The notes below the pieces were generated by a model, which was not told where the DNA came from, made no database searches, and saw only the letters and a program-made list of their open reading frames with translations. Of a DNA stretch of 64,000 nt, positions 51,306-60,500 are shown piece after piece. The DNA is from Daejeonella sp. (GTDB taxonomy: Bacteria; Bacteroidota; Bacteroidia; Sphingobacteriales; Sphingobacteriaceae). Both the position numbers and the translations under genes were made by a program. Position 1 is the first letter of the stretch. Every line of letters starts with the position of its first letter. Where the stretch lies: assembly GCF_030684675.1 (NCBI RefSeq), contig NZ_JAUXXZ010000077.1:1-64000 (forward strand), in the 5' to 3' direction.

Positions 51306-51689
51306 TCAGGACTTAACGGCAATCAGGGAGATTTCTACATTCACATTTTTGGGTAAGCCAAGAACGGCAACGGTTTCTCTTGCAGGAAAATCTGAGCGAA
51401 AGTATGAACCATAAATCTCATTAACTTCGCCAAAATGATTCATGTCGCTTAAAAAAATAGTGGCTTTTACCACATCCTCGAATAAAAATCCGGCGGATAA
51501 AAGTAATGCATCCAAATTCTTCATCACCTGTCGGGCTTCATCCCCAATACTTCCATTGATAAGCTGGTTTGTTGCCGGATCTATTGGAATCTGGCCGGAT
51601 ATGAACAACATATTTCCTGCCTGCACTGCCTGACTATATGGTCCGATAGGTGCAGGTGCCTTTTCAGTATAAATTATTGATTTCATCAT
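51306..51689 (-). CDS. ridA: RidA-family enamine/imine deaminase
   Basis: A 127-residue YjgF/RidA protein. APAPIGPYSQAVQAGNMLFISGQIP, NLDALLLSAGFLFEDVVKATIFLSDM and RSDFPARETVAVLGLPKNVNVEI include the conserved Arg that binds the carboxylate of imine substrates. It hydrolyses reactive enamines released by PLP enzymes such as threonine dehydratase. Two ATGs are adjacent at the start (51689 and 51686). Confidence 0.96.
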   Translation of the reverse strand: MMKSIIYTEKAPAPIGPYSQAVQAGNMLFISGQIPIDPATNQLINGSIGDEARQVMKNLDALLLSAGFLFEDVVKATIFLSDMNHFGEVNEIYGSYFRSDFPARETVAVLGLPKNVNVEISLIAVKS

Positions 51690-51743
51690 TTTTATTTAAT
51701 TCGGTACAGAATCATTGCGGCCTAAAGGAAAGCTGCTGCTAAA

Positions 51744-51881
51744 TCAGAATACATACCATTCAAGGAGTTTATAAATAATACCTCCCAGAAATAACACTAC
51801 AGCAAGGGTGTTAATTATATGCATTACCTTCAGATTGAAACTTGAGGGTCTGTTAGGATCGTGTTTTCTAAAAAAATACAT
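51744..51881 (-). CDS. Small DUF6728-like membrane protein
   Basis: A 45-residue frame from ATG 51881 to TGA 51744: FFRKHDPNRPSSFNLKVMH precedes one TM helix (INTLAVVLFLGGIIYKLL). I believe it matches the small DUF6728 proteins of Bacteroidota (RxxDxNRPxxxNLxxMHxIN). It lies upstream of ridA on the same strand and is easily missed because of its size. Function unknown. Confidence 0.7.
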   Translation of the reverse strand: MYFFRKHDPNRPSSFNLKVMHIINTLAVVLFLGGIIYKLLEWYVF

Positions 51882-51900
51882 AGAACAAAAATATTAAATA

Positions 51901-51947
51901 AAAAAAGAATCCCGTCCCGAAATAATCGGGACGGGATTCTTTTTTTA
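51901..51947. terminator. Bidirectional intrinsic terminator
   Basis: Arms of about 20 bases (51901-51920 and 51926-51945) are complementary, with the GC core GAATCCCGTCCCGA, a 5-base loop, and A- and T-runs at the two sides. It ends the ompA transcript on the minus strand; on that strand the next gene is the small DUF6728-like frame. Confidence 0.92.
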
Positions 51948-51971
51948 CAATATGCTTATATACAGTATTGT

Positions 51972-53357
51972 TTATTGTTGTTTGATCTCAACACGACGAT
52001 TTTCGGAACGTCCTGCTTCAGTTGCATTAGATGCAACCGGACGGCTTTCGCCATAAGCAGTTGTTGCAATTCTGTTTGAAGCAATACCAGCGTTAACCAG
52101 GTAAGTTTTAACAGAATTAGCTCTGTCTCTTGATAAAGTCATGTTATATTCTTCAGTACCTTCCGCAGAAGCGTGACCGTCTAACTGAACTACTGCAGAA
52201 GAATTTGCTTTCAGTGAAGAAGCTAATCCATCAAGAACTGAATAAGCTGAAGTTCTCAAAACTGAAGAGTTAAACTCAAACTGGATTGGAACAACAGGAC
52301 CTCTATCTGAAATCTCAGGACATCCGTTCAATCTTGCGATACCTTTAACAGTAGGACAAGCATCTTTTGAATCAGGAATACCATCAGCATCAACATCTAA
52401 AGGACATCCAGAACCATCAACTTTAATCCCAGCTTCTGTGTTAGGACATTTGTCTAATTTATCAGCAACACCATCACCGTCAGAATCTTTTAAAAGATCA
52501 GCAGCTTCAAGTGCACTTACACGGCCTTTTAATGCTTCAACTTCCTGACGTAATGTAGGATCTTTTAATTCATCATACATTAAGGCAAGTGGATTAACCC
52601 AGTCTAAGTTCGGCTTAGCAGTTGATCCTAAAGAGAATTCAACACCAGCAGAGGTATAAGACCATTTATCCTTTGTGAAACCTTTTCCTTTTGTACCATC
52701 AAGATTATCAGCATCAAGGAAGTTCATGGTGTAACCAAGATCGAAATTAACACGCTCAGAAACTTTGAATTTGATACCAGCACCAACCGGAACATACATG
52801 TTACGGATGTTGTTGCGATCTCTGTTAGGACCATAGGTTCCTTTAGGAGGAGTTGAGTTAGGGTTAATTTCTTTCCAGTGATAAGCAGCATAACCGAAAC
52901 CAGCTTTTAAATTGAAGTTGACTGCGTTTTCTCTTTTAAGGAAATCAATTGTACCTACGTTAGCAATACCTGTAAGGTCTAATGCATGGCTGATTTTGGT
53001 AACTCCGTCAGTACGTGGGCCTGATCCAAGGTTAACTGTAGCGCCATCATTATCATAGCTAAGCTCTCCGCCGTGGTAAGCAAATTGAATTCCGAAGATA
53101 TGATCTACTGCCTTTCTTAAAGTAAGTCCATATCCTAAAGATGGGCTCCACTTAGAAAAGTCATTAGTTCCGCCAATAGCAACAACAGGTGCTAGTACTC
53201 CGGCATTGACACCTAAACTCCAGGTTCTATACTGGCCTCTCCCACCAAATACCTTGGCAGAGGAGCTAGTAGCATCTTGTGCGAAAGAAACCTCACTGAG
53301 GCCCAACGCTGCTACTAATGAAAACACAAGGGCTTTCTTTAATGTAGAATAATTCAT
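51972..53357 (-). CDS. OmpA-family outer-membrane protein with TSP3 repeats
   Basis: A 461-residue protein. The start is ATG 53357 (MNYSTLKKALVF); an upstream TTG or similar adds eight unconvincing residues. After a signal peptide (cleavage near SFAQ, about residue 26) comes a beta-barrel, then Ca-binding thrombospondin type 3 repeats (DSDGDGVADKLDKCPNTEAG, DVDADGIPDSKDACP), and a C-terminal OmpA peptidoglycan-binding domain (LDGHASAEGTEEYNMTLSRDRA, then YGESRPVASNATEAGRSENRRV). It anchors the outer membrane to the cell wall. Own promoter and terminator. Confidence 0.94.
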   Translation of the reverse strand: MNYSTLKKALVFSLVAALGLSEVSFAQDATSSSAKVFGGRGQYRTWSLGVNAGVLAPVVAIGGTNDFSKWSPSLGYGLTLRKAVDHIFGIQFAYHGGELSYDNDGATVNLGSGPRTDGVTKISHALDLTGIANVGTIDFLKRENAVNFNLKAGFGYAAYHWKEINPNSTPPKGTYGPNRDRNNIRNMYVPVGAGIKFKVSERVNFDLGYTMNFLDADNLDGTKGKGFTKDKWSYTSAGVEFSLGSTAKPNLDWVNPLALMYDELKDPTLRQEVEALKGRVSALEAADLLKDSDGDGVADKLDKCPNTEAGIKVDGSGCPLDVDADGIPDSKDACPTVKGIARLNGCPEISDRGPVVPIQFEFNSSVLRTSAYSVLDGLASSLKANSSAVVQLDGHASAEGTEEYNMTLSRDRANSVKTYLVNAGIASNRIATTAYGESRPVASNATEAGRSENRRVEIKQQ

Positions 53358-53402
53358 AATCGTTTTTTTAAAGGTTAACAAATTTCATTAGTGTAATTTA
53401 CA

Positions 53403-53433
53403 CAAAAATAGTCATAAGTTTGACTTGTGCAAA
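53403..53433 (-). promoter_or_regulatory. Consensus promoter of the ompA-family gene
   Basis: On the minus strand TTTG (53433-53430), a 19-base spacer and TATTTTTG (53410-53403) match the Bacteroidota consensus exactly. The leader would be about 40 bases. A strong promoter fits an abundant outer-membrane protein. Confidence 0.9.
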
Positions 53434-53518
53434 TAATCAAATACTGTTCCAATCATTTTCTTTGACAAAAATTACATCCTAAATCGTTTTATTGCACACA
53501 AAAAAATATACTTTTAAC

Positions 53519-54808
53519 ATGAAATATCCTCACGTTGACAGGCAACTCTTCCAAAAAAATCGTCAAAATTTTACAAAAAGACTCTCTGCGAACTCTATAG
53601 CCATATTTCAATCTAATGATGAATTTCCACGAAGTGGCGATCAAACTCATTCATTCAAGCAAAATGCAGATCTGTTTTACCTAAGCGGAATAGACCAGGA
53701 AGAAACAATTTTATTTTTATTTCCCGACTGTCCTAATCCACTATACAGAGAAGTCCTGTTTTTAAGACAGACAAATGAATACATTGCTGTCTGGGAAGGT
53801 CATAAATTGACGATTCAGGAAGCAAAAAATGTTTCAGGCATCAATTCTATATACTGGCTTGATGAATTTTGGAATATTTTACCAGCCATAATAGCTTATG
53901 CGGAAAGCATTTATCTCAACACCAATGAGAATGATCGCTATGCCCATAAGGTTCCCTATCTTGATATCCGGTTTATCGAAAAAATAAAGAATCTTTATCC
54001 ACTACATAATTATAAGCGGGCTGCCTTGATAATGCGCGAGCTCCGCCCAGTAAAGTCCGAAATCGAGATTGAACTGACAAAAAAAGCCTGTGAAATTACC
54101 CGGGATGCCTTTGTCAGAATCCTGAAATTTATAAAACCAGGAGTAGCTGAATACGAAATTGAAGCTGAAATTATCCATGAATTTATTCGGCAGAGAGCAA
54201 GTGGTCATGCATACAACCCAATCATAGCTTCGGGTAAAAATGCAAATATTCTTCACTATAATGATAACAACCAGATCTGCAAAGATGGTGATGTGATTCT
54301 GTTTGACTTTGGGGCAGAATATGCTAATTACAATGCTGACATGAGCCGCTCAGTGCCTGTCAATGGGCGCTTCAGTAAACGCCAGAAAGATGTTTATAAT
54401 GCAGTATTACGGATTATGAAAGAAGCAAGAAAAATGCTTCTTCCGGGAACGATATGGAATGACTATCATGCTGAGGTTGGTAAAATAGTTGAATTTGAAC
54501 TGATTGGGCTTGGTTTACTCAACAAACAGGATATAGCTAAACAAGATCCTAAAGCTCCACTTTATAAAAAGTATTTTATGCATGGTACTTCACACCACCT
54601 TGGTTTGGATGTACATGATTTTGCCAGCAGGTATAAGCCTTTTGAAGCCGGGAATCTTCTGACATGTGAACCCGGAATTTATATTCCAAAAGAAGGTTTG
54701 GGAATACGGATTGAAAATAATATTCTGATAACAACAAATGGCAATATCGACCTAATGGATGATATTCCGGTTGAAGTTGAAGAAATAGAAGAAATTATGA
54801 ATTCTTAG
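53519..54808 (+). CDS. pepP: Xaa-Pro aminopeptidase (M24B)
   Basis: A 429-residue aminopeptidase P. The start ATG 53519 (MKYPHVDRQLF) is chosen; the frame is open nine codons further to a TTG without similarity. An AMP_N domain (SIAIFQSNDEFPRSGDQTHSF) precedes the pita-bread domain. Metal ligands are in LFDFGAEYANYNADMSRS (two Asp), HGTSHHLGLDVHD (His), EPGIYIPKEG and IRIENNI (Glu). It removes N-terminal residues before proline. Convergent with meaB. Confidence 0.93.
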   Translation: MKYPHVDRQLFQKNRQNFTKRLSANSIAIFQSNDEFPRSGDQTHSFKQNADLFYLSGIDQEETILFLFPDCPNPLYREVLFLRQTNEYIAVWEGHKLTIQEAKNVSGINSIYWLDEFWNILPAIIAYAESIYLNTNENDRYAHKVPYLDIRFIEKIKNLYPLHNYKRAALIMRELRPVKSEIEIELTKKACEITRDAFVRILKFIKPGVAEYEIEAEIIHEFIRQRASGHAYNPIIASGKNANILHYNDNNQICKDGDVILFDFGAEYANYNADMSRSVPVNGRFSKRQKDVYNAVLRIMKEARKMLLPGTIWNDYHAEVGKIVEFELIGLGLLNKQDIAKQDPKAPLYKKYFMHGTSHHLGLDVHDFASRYKPFEAGNLLTCEPGIYIPKEGLGIRIENNILITTNGNIDLMDDIPVEVEEIEEIMNS

Positions 54809-54815
54809 GTTCTTT

Positions 54816-55697
54816 CTAAAGGCTATCTATAAACTTATAAAGATTGAAATCAGGATTGGCTGATGCTTTAATAATATCTTGTTGAAGCTGATTTTTATCC
54901 AAATTCTTCATTTTCTGATGCTGAAGCAGCTTCCAGGCCTTTTCCGCGAGTAAAAACATACGCCTTGTGTTTTCTTTAACCGACTGATTTTCAATAGCTT
55001 TCATCAGTTCTTCAATTCCAATAGATTTATCAGCAACGGTATTAATAACAGGGATTGGTTCAGGCTTTTGATGGACAAGTTTTTTGAGATTATTGGCAAA
55101 AGTATCAGCACCCTCCCTGTCAGATTTATTCACAACGAATATATCTGCAATTTCCATTAATCCTGATTTCATATTTTGGATCTCATCACCCGACTCCGGA
55201 ACCAGAACCACCACACTGATATCTGCAAGTCCGGCAATTTCAACTTCCGACTGACCAACTCCGACTGTTTCAACCAGAATATAATCAAACCCTGCAGCTT
55301 TAAGCACATCACACATTTCGATTGTTTTGCCCGATAAGCCCCCTAATGAGCCCCTGGTTGCCAGCGAACGGATATAAACATTCGACTTATTGAATTGTTC
55401 TGCCATTCTGACACGATCTCCGAGAAGTGAGCCCTGATTAAATGGTGAAGTTGGATCAATTGCAAGAACAGCAATACGTTTTCCCTTTGCACTTAATTGG
55501 TTTATCATTGCATTAACCAGGGTACTTTTACCTGCACCCGGAGGGCCGGTGATCCCAATAACAGGAGTATTATTTGATTTGAGATCCCTTAACAAGTCAT
55601 CAGCACCAGGTAAATCATTTTCTACAATGGTTAATTCTCTGGCTAATTTTCTAAAGTCCTGGAGCAGTATGGAATTATTATGCTTGTCTCGATGCAT
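54816..55697 (-). CDS. meaB: MeaB/ArgK-like GTPase
   Basis: A 293-residue G3E-family GTPase that protects and loads B12-dependent methylmalonyl-CoA mutase. Walker A GPPGAGKST is at 51-59, followed by LAIDPTSPFNQGSLLGDRVRM, VETVGVGQSEVEI and the base motif NKSD. Full length. No mutase gene is visible in the window, so the partner must lie elsewhere. Divergent from the downstream glycan block. Confidence 0.93.
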   Translation of the reverse strand: MHRDKHNNSILLQDFRKLARELTIVENDLPGADDLLRDLKSNNTPVIGITGPPGAGKSTLVNAMINQLSAKGKRIAVLAIDPTSPFNQGSLLGDRVRMAEQFNKSNVYIRSLATRGSLGGLSGKTIEMCDVLKAAGFDYILVETVGVGQSEVEIAGLADISVVVLVPESGDEIQNMKSGLMEIADIFVVNKSDREGADTFANNLKKLVHQKPEPIPVINTVADKSIGIEELMKAIENQSVKENTRRMFLLAEKAWKLLQHQKMKNLDKNQLQQDIIKASANPDFNLYKFIDSL

Positions 55698-55767
55698 GAT
55701 ACAAAGTAAGCTGTTTTTAATTTCATTTTACAATTAGGGCACATTAAGCAAAAGAGGCTAATTTATT

Positions 55768-55775
55768 TAACTTTG
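55768..55775 (+). promoter_or_regulatory. -7 promoter element of the glycan block
   Basis: TAACTTTG matches TAnnTTTG 17 bases before the first glycosyltransferase start. A clear -33 element is not visible. It faces away from the divergent meaB gene. Confidence 0.45.
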
Positions 55776-55792
55776 CGCAATATTCTTCCAAT

Positions 55793-56668
55793 ATGAAAGT
55801 TACAGGTTTTTCATTCATACGTAATGCTGTTAATAATGACTACCCTGTGGTACAGGCAATTCTTTCTATTTTGCCTGTTTGCGATGAATTTGTAATTGCA
55901 GTTGGCGATTGTACCGACAATACACTGGAACTTATTGAAGGTATCGGTTCTCCAAAAATTAAAATTATTCATACCGTATGGGATGAAAGCATCCGCGAGG
56001 GTGGGAGAACATTTGCACAGGAAACTGATAAAGCTTATGCTGCGATTTCAAAAGATACCGATTGGGCATTTTATATCCAGGGGGATGAGTGTGTGCATGA
56101 AAACTATCTTCCGGTGATAAAAGAGGCTATGGAAGAGAATCTGAACAAGAAAAATGTTGAGGGCCTTTTATTTAAATACCTGCATTTTTATGGCTCTTAT
56201 GATTTCATAGCTTCCTCCAGACGATGGTATAGAAATGAGGTTAGGGTTTTAAAATTTGATCCCGGAGTTCATTCTTACCGGGATGCGCAAGGCTTTAGAA
56301 AAAATGGCAGAAAAATAAACGTAAAACCAATAGAGGCTTATATTTATCATTACGGCTGGGTTCAGCCGCCCGCGGGTCTTGGAAATAAAGTTCGCAATTT
56401 TAATAAATTTTACCATGAGGATTCCTGGATCCAGGAACATCTTCCTGAAAATATTGAATTTGATTATGGCAATGCCGATCGTCTGATCAGATTCGAAGGT
56501 ACACACCCCCAGGTTATGCAGAAACGGATTGAAGTCAGTAACTGGAAGTTTCAGGTTGATCCAACGCTAATGAAAAAGAAAATGAGCCTGAGGCGTAGTA
56601 TTTTACAAAAAATTGAAGATCTGTCGCAATGGAGAATCGGAGAATATAAAAACTACAAAACTGTTTAA
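55793..56668 (+). CDS. Glycosyltransferase family 2-like protein
   Basis: A 291-residue protein with an atypical GT2 N-terminus (GFSFIRNAVNNDYPVVQAI, then VGDCTDNTLELIE), the pattern FYIQGDECVHENY in place of the DxD, and the characteristic RVLKFDPGVHSYRDAQGFRK and YIYHYGWVQPP segments. Similar proteins occur in lipopolysaccharide and capsule clusters. It overlaps the next GT gene by one base (TAATG), so the products probably act in sequence. Sugar and acceptor unknown. Confidence 0.82.
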   Translation: MKVTGFSFIRNAVNNDYPVVQAILSILPVCDEFVIAVGDCTDNTLELIEGIGSPKIKIIHTVWDESIREGGRTFAQETDKAYAAISKDTDWAFYIQGDECVHENYLPVIKEAMEENLNKKNVEGLLFKYLHFYGSYDFIASSRRWYRNEVRVLKFDPGVHSYRDAQGFRKNGRKINVKPIEAYIYHYGWVQPPAGLGNKVRNFNKFYHEDSWIQEHLPENIEFDYGNADRLIRFEGTHPQVMQKRIEVSNWKFQVDPTLMKKKMSLRRSILQKIEDLSQWRIGEYKNYKTV

Positions 56669-57675
56669 TGACCGGTAAGTTAAATTCCCGAAAAAGTATA
56701 TCTGTAGTTATACCAAATTATAACGGCAGACACCTCTTGGAAAGAAATCTTCCTTCTGTCTACGAAGCCTTAAACAATGCCAAAACAGATTTTGAAATCA
56801 TCATTACAGATGATTGTTCAACAGATAGTTCTGTAGCATTTATCAGGCAAAACTATCCCCTTGTACGTTTGATAATTAACGACAAAAACCAGGGATTTTC
56901 AGTAAGCTGTAATAAAGGAATTACATTAGCTGAGAAAGATCTGGTTTTACTACTTAATACGGATATTGAGTTGAATAAGGACTATTTCGAAAGTCAGTTT
57001 AAATATTTTGAACTTCCGGACACTTTTGGTGTAATGAGTAAAATCATTGGAGCCAAAAACGGTGAAACGCAGGACACCGCAAGATTTTTAAAATACTCCG
57101 GATTTAAAATTAAAGCCAATAATTTTTATCACCTGGAAAATGAGGATTTTCTTACTCCCACAGCCTATTTATCAGGTGCAAATGCCTTAATCGACACAAA
57201 AAAATTAAAGGATATCGGCGGATTTGATGAAATCTTCTCACCATTTTATTGTGAAGACTTTGAACTGGGACTACGGGCATGGCGCTTGGGCTGGAAATGT
57301 TACTATGACCCGAAATCTTATTGCATTCACGATCATTCATCCACAACCAAAAATTATCGTACCCGAAATTGGGTTAAGGCCATTTTCTTTCGAAACAGGC
57401 TTTTCGTACATGTCATACATTTAAGCAAAATCCGATTAGTTTTTTGGCTCCTCCAGATCACTTTTATTGATATGCTCTTTATGTGGATTGGTTTAAAATT
57501 CTACTATTATAAAAGTTTTGGAATGTTTTTGAACAATCTTAATCCCGCAATACATTCCCGCAAAAAAATGAAGGAATTAATGGCCCGACATAATAGTAGG
57601 ATAAGCATTGATGATGTCATTAATAAAATGAATAAGATGCTTGAGGGGCAAACAATCATTTTCGGGAGAAATTAG
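56668..57675 (+). CDS. GT2 glycosyltransferase (rhamnosyltransferase-like)
   Basis: A 335-residue GT2 enzyme. SVVIPNYNGRHLLERNLPSV, ITDDCSTDSSV, LLLNTDIELN (DxD), YLSGANALIDTKKL and YCEDFELGLRAWRLGWK define the family. A hydrophobic segment near 255-275 may anchor it in the membrane. Probably part of O-antigen or similar glycan assembly with its neighbours. Substrate unknown. Confidence 0.88.
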   Translation: MTGKLNSRKSISVVIPNYNGRHLLERNLPSVYEALNNAKTDFEIIITDDCSTDSSVAFIRQNYPLVRLIINDKNQGFSVSCNKGITLAEKDLVLLLNTDIELNKDYFESQFKYFELPDTFGVMSKIIGAKNGETQDTARFLKYSGFKIKANNFYHLENEDFLTPTAYLSGANALIDTKKLKDIGGFDEIFSPFYCEDFELGLRAWRLGWKCYYDPKSYCIHDHSSTTKNYRTRNWVKAIFFRNRLFVHVIHLSKIRLVFWLLQITFIDMLFMWIGLKFYYYKSFGMFLNNLNPAIHSRKKMKELMARHNSRISIDDVINKMNKMLEGQTIIFGRN

Positions 57676-57692
57676 ACATCTTTCAAAATGAT

Positions 57693-57700
57693 TAACTTTG
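57693..57700 (+). promoter_or_regulatory. Possible internal -7 element before the MsbA-like gene
   Basis: TAACTTTG matches TAnnTTTG 16 bases upstream of the ABC gene start in the 41-base spacer. No -33 element is visible, so it may be chance. Confidence 0.35.
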
Positions 57701-57716
57701 TTTTAGAAATCTTTTT

Positions 57717-59552
57717 ATGAAGACCTTTTTTCGACTTTTTGCTTTTGCTGCCCCTGTACAGAAATTTGCGGTTCCATTCTTTTTCACATCAGTATTAGGT
57801 GTCATTTTCGGACTTCTAAATTTCACATTACTGATCCCTGTTTTTGAACTCTTGTTTGATCAGTCAAATGATACCGGAGCAAAGGCATTAGTTGCCTCAC
57901 CCTCATTCGATTTTAGCCTGAGCTATTTCAAGGACTTGTTTTATTATTATTTCCAAAGCATCATCAACACTTCGGGTAAGGTAGGAGCTTTAAAAATGGT
58001 AAGCATTACCATTGTTATTTCTGTAATACTAAGTAATCTGTTTAAATATTTATCGGCCAGGGTAATTGAGAATTTCAGGTTAATGATTGTAACCCGCATC
58101 CGGAGTAGCATTTTCAGAAAACTAACTAATATTGATATCCAATACTTTAGTAGTCAGCGTAAAGGTGACCTTATTTCGAGATTCATGACCGATGTAGTGA
58201 CCATTCAGGACTCTATCATACGATCCTTACAAGTTATTCTTCGCGAGCCAATTGCAATAATTTTGAATTTTGCTGTACTTTTTACAATATCTGCCAAACT
58301 GACGTTTTTTGCACTCATCCTTATTCCCGTATCAGGCCTGCTTATTTCTGTGATTGTCAAAAGGTTGAAGAAACATGCAACTGCCGCTCAGGAATCTTTA
58401 GGAGTATTAGTATCCAGTATAGATGAGGGACTTAATGGAGTCAAAATCATTAAATCGTTCAATGCCGAGCACTATATTCAGGAGAAATTCAATGCTATAA
58501 ATATGTGGACGAGTAAAATCCACAGGAGGCTAGCCAGAAGGGTTTTACTGGCAGCACCGGTTTCAGAAATGATGGGTGTGATTACGGTGGCTGCGCTCCT
58601 CTTCTATGGTGGTACCCTGATTCTTCAGGAGGGATCAGATCTTCAGGGAGCTGAATTTATTGGCTACATCATCATATTTTCACAAATCATTAATCCGGCT
58701 AAAGCCATTTCAGAAGCCTTTGGTAATATCTCCCAGGGTATATCTGCAGGGGAGCGCGTATTTCAATTACTGGATGCACCTGAAAACATTATTGATAAAC
58801 AAAATCCGGTTTCAAAAACTTCATTCAACGATTGTATTGAATTAAAAAATGTCTCTTTTGCCTATGGTGAAAAAGAGGTATTAAAAAACATCAATTTTAA
58901 AATATTAAAAGGTAGTACTGTAGCTTTGGTGGGTCCTTCAGGAGGAGGGAAAACAACCCTTATGGATCTCTTACCGAGATTTATGGATCCATTACATGGT
59001 GAAATCTGTCTGGATGGACTTAATATAAAGGATATCAGCATGCGTGATGTCAGGGCACTGATGGGCATTGTAAATCAGGAATCCATCCTTTTTAATGACA
59101 CCATATTCAATAATATTGCATTTGGCAGATCATTTACCGTGGAGGAAGTAACCGAAGCGGCCAAAATTGCAAATGCTCATGAGTTCATAATCCATACCTC
59201 AGATGGGTACCAAACCAATATTGGTGACAGGGGGATGAAACTTTCGGGAGGACAAAAACAACGGATCTGCATAGCAAGAGCTGTACTTGCCAATCCACCC
59301 ATCCTTCTTTTGGATGAAGCTACATCTGCTCTGGATACTGAATCAGAAAAAGTGGTTCAAAACGCGCTGAAAAATTTAATGAAAAACCGTACGTCTATTG
59401 TAATTGCCCACCGCCTGAGCACCATACAGGAAGCTGATCTAATTGTTGTTCTTGAGAATGGTAAAATTGAAGAACAGGGCACCCATAATGAACTGATCAG
59501 GGCTGATGGCCTCTATAGAAAGCTGATCGAAATGCAAACATTCAACGAATAG
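57717..59552 (+). CDS. MsbA-like ABC exporter
   Basis: A 611-residue type I ABC exporter half-transporter. Six TM helices occupy about 1-330, and the ATPase has Walker A GPSGGGKTTLMD (about residue 404), Q-loop GIVNQESILFND, signature LSGGQKQR, Walker B ILLLDEATSALD and IAHRLSTI. The TM region motif RIRSSIFRKLTNIDIQYFSSQRKGDLISRF matches MsbA and its relatives. Because it lies between glycosyltransferases, it probably flips a lipid-linked glycan or lipid A core. Confidence 0.92.
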   Translation: MKTFFRLFAFAAPVQKFAVPFFFTSVLGVIFGLLNFTLLIPVFELLFDQSNDTGAKALVASPSFDFSLSYFKDLFYYYFQSIINTSGKVGALKMVSITIVISVILSNLFKYLSARVIENFRLMIVTRIRSSIFRKLTNIDIQYFSSQRKGDLISRFMTDVVTIQDSIIRSLQVILREPIAIILNFAVLFTISAKLTFFALILIPVSGLLISVIVKRLKKHATAAQESLGVLVSSIDEGLNGVKIIKSFNAEHYIQEKFNAINMWTSKIHRRLARRVLLAAPVSEMMGVITVAALLFYGGTLILQEGSDLQGAEFIGYIIIFSQIINPAKAISEAFGNISQGISAGERVFQLLDAPENIIDKQNPVSKTSFNDCIELKNVSFAYGEKEVLKNINFKILKGSTVALVGPSGGGKTTLMDLLPRFMDPLHGEICLDGLNIKDISMRDVRALMGIVNQESILFNDTIFNNIAFGRSFTVEEVTEAAKIANAHEFIIHTSDGYQTNIGDRGMKLSGGQKQRICIARAVLANPPILLLDEATSALDTESEKVVQNALKNLMKNRTSIVIAHRLSTIQEADLIVVLENGKIEEQGTHNELIRADGLYRKLIEMQTFNE

Positions 59553-59554
59553 AA

Positions 59555-60499
59555 ATGAATGGTAAAGCATTGGTTTCTATAGCTTTATGTACCTACAATG
59601 GAGAAGCTTACTTAATAGAACAGCTTGATTCTATTGTAAATCAAAGCTACCCGGCAATTGAACTGATAGCCGTTGACGATTGTTCCTCAGATAATACCTT
59701 AAAAATTCTGGAAGAATATGCTGCTAAATACCCCTACATTCAAGTTTTTGTGAATTCGGAAAACCTCGGTTATATCAGAAATTTTGAAAAGGCACTCCTG
59801 CTGTGTAATGGCGATTTTATTGCTTTATCAGATCAGGATGATATCTGGGATTTAAAAAAGATAGAAAAGCAGGTTAAGGCCATTGGAAATCATTTACTGA
59901 TTTATCATGATTCCGAATTCGTAGACCAGAATGGTCAATCTTTGCACAGGAATATGTCGGATATTATGAATTTGTATCGGGGCAATCAACCCGAGGCCTT
60001 TTTGTTCTTTAACTGCATTTCAGGACATTCAGTGTTAATGAAAAAAGAGCTTAAAGATGAGCTCTTACCTTTCCCCAATGCTTATTTTCATGATTGGTGG
60101 ATGGGATACGTTGCTACAAATCTGGGCAGCATAGATTTCATTAGTGAAAGCCTTGTCAAATACCGGCAGCATCAGAAAGCTGACACGAATATTTTAAAAC
60201 GGAAAAGGGATAATACGCTTAGAAATCCACTTACTGCCGCAATGAAGTATGAGCGGAAAATGCTCTGGATCAAGTCCTGCCTTGAATATCCAAAGAATAA
60301 AAATCCCGAATTTATACAAAATCTCTATGCTGAATTTCAAAAGAATAAAGAGGAATATATTTCATTCGGACTGGCGAAGCTGATCCATAAGAATCGCGGG
60401 ATACTATTCAGCATTAACAAAAAAAGTGCTTTCAGTAAACTAAATTTTGCTCTGAAAGAATTGTGGGGAGGAAAAATCAGAAGAATCTTTTCAGATTAG
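59555..60499 (+). CDS. GT2 glycosyltransferase
   Basis: A 314-residue GT2 enzyme. SIALCTYNGEAYLIEQLDSIVNQSYPAIELIAVDDCSSDNT and ALSDQDDIWDLKKIEKQ (with DxD-like DQDD) match WbbL/RfbF-like transferases. It starts two bases after the exporter and ends one base before the convergent FkbM gene. Substrate unknown. Confidence 0.9.
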   Translation: MNGKALVSIALCTYNGEAYLIEQLDSIVNQSYPAIELIAVDDCSSDNTLKILEEYAAKYPYIQVFVNSENLGYIRNFEKALLLCNGDFIALSDQDDIWDLKKIEKQVKAIGNHLLIYHDSEFVDQNGQSLHRNMSDIMNLYRGNQPEAFLFFNCISGHSVLMKKELKDELLPFPNAYFHDWWMGYVATNLGSIDFISESLVKYRQHQKADTNILKRKRDNTLRNPLTAAMKYERKMLWIKSCLEYPKNKNPEFIQNLYAEFQKNKEEYISFGLAKLIHKNRGILFSINKKSAFSKLNFALKELWGGKIRRIFSD

Positions 60500-60500
60500 T

